DNA of 15,314 nucleotides. Origin: Bacteroidota bacterium (GTDB lineage: Bacteria; Bacteroidota; Bacteroidia; Chitinophagales; LD1). Both the position numbers and the translations under genes were made by a program. The DNA lies in assembly GCA_018267435.1 (NCBI GenBank), contig JAFDYM010000351.1:1-15314 (forward strand). Reading direction: 5' to 3'. The notes beneath the pieces are model-generated. The model worked only from the letters and a program-made list of their open reading frames with translations. It was not told where the DNA came from and ran no database searches. How positions within the stretch are numbered: position 1 is the first letter of the stretch; each line of letters opens with the position of its first letter. Shown here piece by piece: positions 14,071 through 15,314 of this stretch.

Positions 14071-14113
14071 CGCAGACAACAAAGAATATTATCTGTCTCG
14101 TCTGCGTTTGTTG
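14071..14113. other. Nested inverted repeats in the pepA-pdxA gap
   Basis: CGCAGAC (14071-14077) pairs with GTCTGCG (14100-14106). The directly following CAACAAA (14077-14083) pairs with TTTGTTG (14107-14113). Both are perfect 7-bp pairings, and the two stems cross, as in an H-type pseudoknot. The 'cgcaga' words resemble the repeat cluster after the DCC gene, so it may be a dispersed-repeat copy rather than a leader element. Confidence 0.35.
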
Positions 14114-14124
14114 CAAGAAATGAA

Positions 14125-15314
14125 TTAATAGTTTTTCAAAAAGTCGGTAACCATACGCACGGCATACGCAGTGCCGAATTTGCCACGGTAGCTATCTTCT
14201 TTAAGGCTGTACGCAGGGCCAGCTATATCAAAGTGCAACCAAGGGTAATCGGTAAAGTGCTCCAAGAATTTACCTGCCGTAATAGCGCCGCCTTCTGGTC
14301 CACCTATGTTTTTAATGTCGGCCACTTCGCTCACTATCATTTCGCCATATTCATCCCACATAGGGAATTCTACCACACGCTCATAAGTGTTGTTGGCGCT
14401 AGCTTCTACTTTCTCCTTCACACCTTTATCTGCCGTGCCCATATACACACTGGCTACGCCGCCTATGGCTGCCTTGGCAGCACCCGTTAACGTAGCAAAG
14501 TCGAACACTAGTTCTGGCTTGTATTGTTTAGCGTAGTGCAATGCATCGGCTAGTATCATACGGCCTTCGGCGTCAGCGTTTAGCATTTCTACGTTCAAGC
14601 CGCTCATCATAGTTACTACATCGCCGGGTACATAAGCGTTGCCACCTGGGCGGTTATCGGTAGCAGGTATTAGGCCCACTATGTTTATAGGTAACTTTAG
14701 TTGCGCTACAGCGGCAAATATACCTGCCACGGCTGCGGCACCTGCCATGTCGCACTTCATCATATCCATGCTGTTGCCAGTAGGCTTTAGACTCAAGCCA
14801 CCAGTATCATACACTACACCCTTGCCTACTAGTACAATTGGCTTGGCATTTTTAGCCTTAGTGCCTTTGTATTCTAATATGGTAAAGGTAGGTGGGTCAA
14901 CACTGCCTTTGTTTACAGATAGCAGACCGCCCATTTTCAAGGCAGTTATTTTCTTCTTATCGAATATCGTGGTTTTGAAGCCGTACTGCTTGCCTGCTTT
15001 GGCTATATCCTTGCTCAGTTGTACTGCTGTAAGGTACGATAGCGGCTCGTTTACCAAGTCGCGACTAAAAAAGTTGGCTTCCACCAGTTTGCTTACCTCG
15101 TCAAGCTCCGCTTTTTCGGCGCTGCGGGCGTCAACGTGTAGTTTGGCAAGGGTTTTAGGCTTTGTATCCTTGGTTTTGTATTTCAAAAACTCGTAGTTGG
15201 TCAAGGCTAAACCCTCTACAAAAGGAATAGTTAGGTTATTAGGGCTGGCATTATACACCGAAGCCTCCTTCGCCTTTAGGCCATTTAGGAATTTATTTAG
15301 GCTGTAGCCTGCCT
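14125..15314 (-). CDS. pepA: Leucyl aminopeptidase (M17), 5' end missing
   Basis: The protein matches the M17 family, a cytosolic zinc aminopeptidase that removes N-terminal residues from peptides. Counting from the GTG at 15258, the catalytic and metal residues are all visible: Lys146 and Asp151 in GKGVVYDTGG, Lys158 in SLKP, Asp170 in KCDMAG, and Asp229, Glu231 and Arg233 in NADAEGR. The GTG is not the real start. The frame stays open through the window edge, encoding a further 18 residues (ending KAKEAS) in the N-terminal domain. The true start is outside. The catalytic domain and the C-terminus are complete, with stop TAA at 14127-14125. Confidence 0.92.
   Translation of the reverse strand, partial: AGYSLNKFLNGLKAKEASVYNASPNNLTIPFVEGLALTNYEFLKYKTKDTKPKTLAKLHVDARSAEKAELDEVSKLVEANFFSRDLVNEPLSYLTAVQLSKDIAKAGKQYGFKTTIFDKKKITALKMGGLLSVNKGSVDPPTFTILEYKGTKAKNAKPIVLVGKGVVYDTGGLSLKPTGNSMDMMKCDMAGAAAVAGIFAAVAQLKLPINIVGLIPATDNRPGGNAYVPGDVVTMMSGLNVEMLNADAEGRMILADALHYAKQYKPELVFDFATLTGAAKAAIGGVASVYMGTADKGVKEKVEASANNTYERVVEFPMWDEYGEMIVSEVADIKNIGGPEGGAITAGKFLEHFTDYPWLHFDIAGPAYSLKEDSYRGKFGTAYAVRMVTDFLKNY

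Noticed and set aside
14639..15196. Plus-strand 185-residue open frame
   Set aside because: It lies wholly antisense to pepA, whose catalytic motifs are intact; its composition is that of a shadow frame.
15256..15258. GTG as the start of pepA
   Set aside because: The frame stays open upstream through the window edge, and the upstream codons look like the family's N-terminal domain, so the gene is cut by the window.

Overview
The window looks like a chromosomal segment of a Bacteroidota bacterium, probably near Chitinophagales/Sphingobacteriia, though the exact clade is inference. The main evidence is three secreted proteins ending in type IX secretion (T9SS) C-terminal sorting domains with the PNP motif, an ECF sigma factor followed by a single-pass membrane protein and a Spy/CpxP-like protein, very frequent ATA (Ile) and CTA (Leu) codons, weak Shine-Dalgarno signals, and intergenic palindromes of a kind common in this phylum. 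No rRNA, tRNA, CRISPR array, transposase or phage gene was found.

Layout. 1-1757 (+): a tight operon. It holds the 3' end of one small membrane protein gene, two full tandem paralogues (90-530, 538-933; repeat period 448 bp), and a DCC/DUF393 thiol-disulfide oxidoreductase-like protein with a membrane C-terminal half. The tandem genes are visibly AT-rich. 1758-2246 is a 489-bp gap filled with short palindromes and degenerate direct and inverted repeats. 2247-3206 (+) encodes the C-terminal half of a two-subunit transketolase; the N-terminal half is not next to it. 3278-5185 (+) is a three-gene sigma / membrane protein / periplasmic protein module. Its middle protein has three N-terminal repeats spaced at exactly 43 residues. 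The module ends in a strong intrinsic terminator.

5313-7211 (+) is a large T9SS-secreted adhesin-like protein, convergent across a bidirectional terminator with a T9SS-secreted PHB-depolymerase-type esterase (7294-8418, -). The esterase is divergent from a membrane fatty acid desaturase (8566-9639, +). The desaturase overlaps by 4 bp, stop codon to stop codon, with a small secreted protein of unknown function (9636-10088, -). 10305-12389 (-) is a T9SS-secreted beta-propeller protein with its own terminator and a candidate promoter. 12612-12995 (+) encodes a zinc-ribbon protein with two membrane helices, convergent (1-nt gap) with pdxA (12997-14046, -). Upstream of pdxA lies pepA (leucyl aminopeptidase), which runs off the right edge.

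How the parts relate. The sigma module is the clearest functional unit: a transcription factor, its probable membrane partner and a periplasmic stress-type protein. The three T9SS cargo genes are neighbours but have separate transcription signals and need not work together. transketolase, pdxA and pepA are housekeeping genes. The least explained part is the tandem membrane-protein array with the attached DCC protein; I do not recognise the family and offer it as the best candidate for something undescribed.
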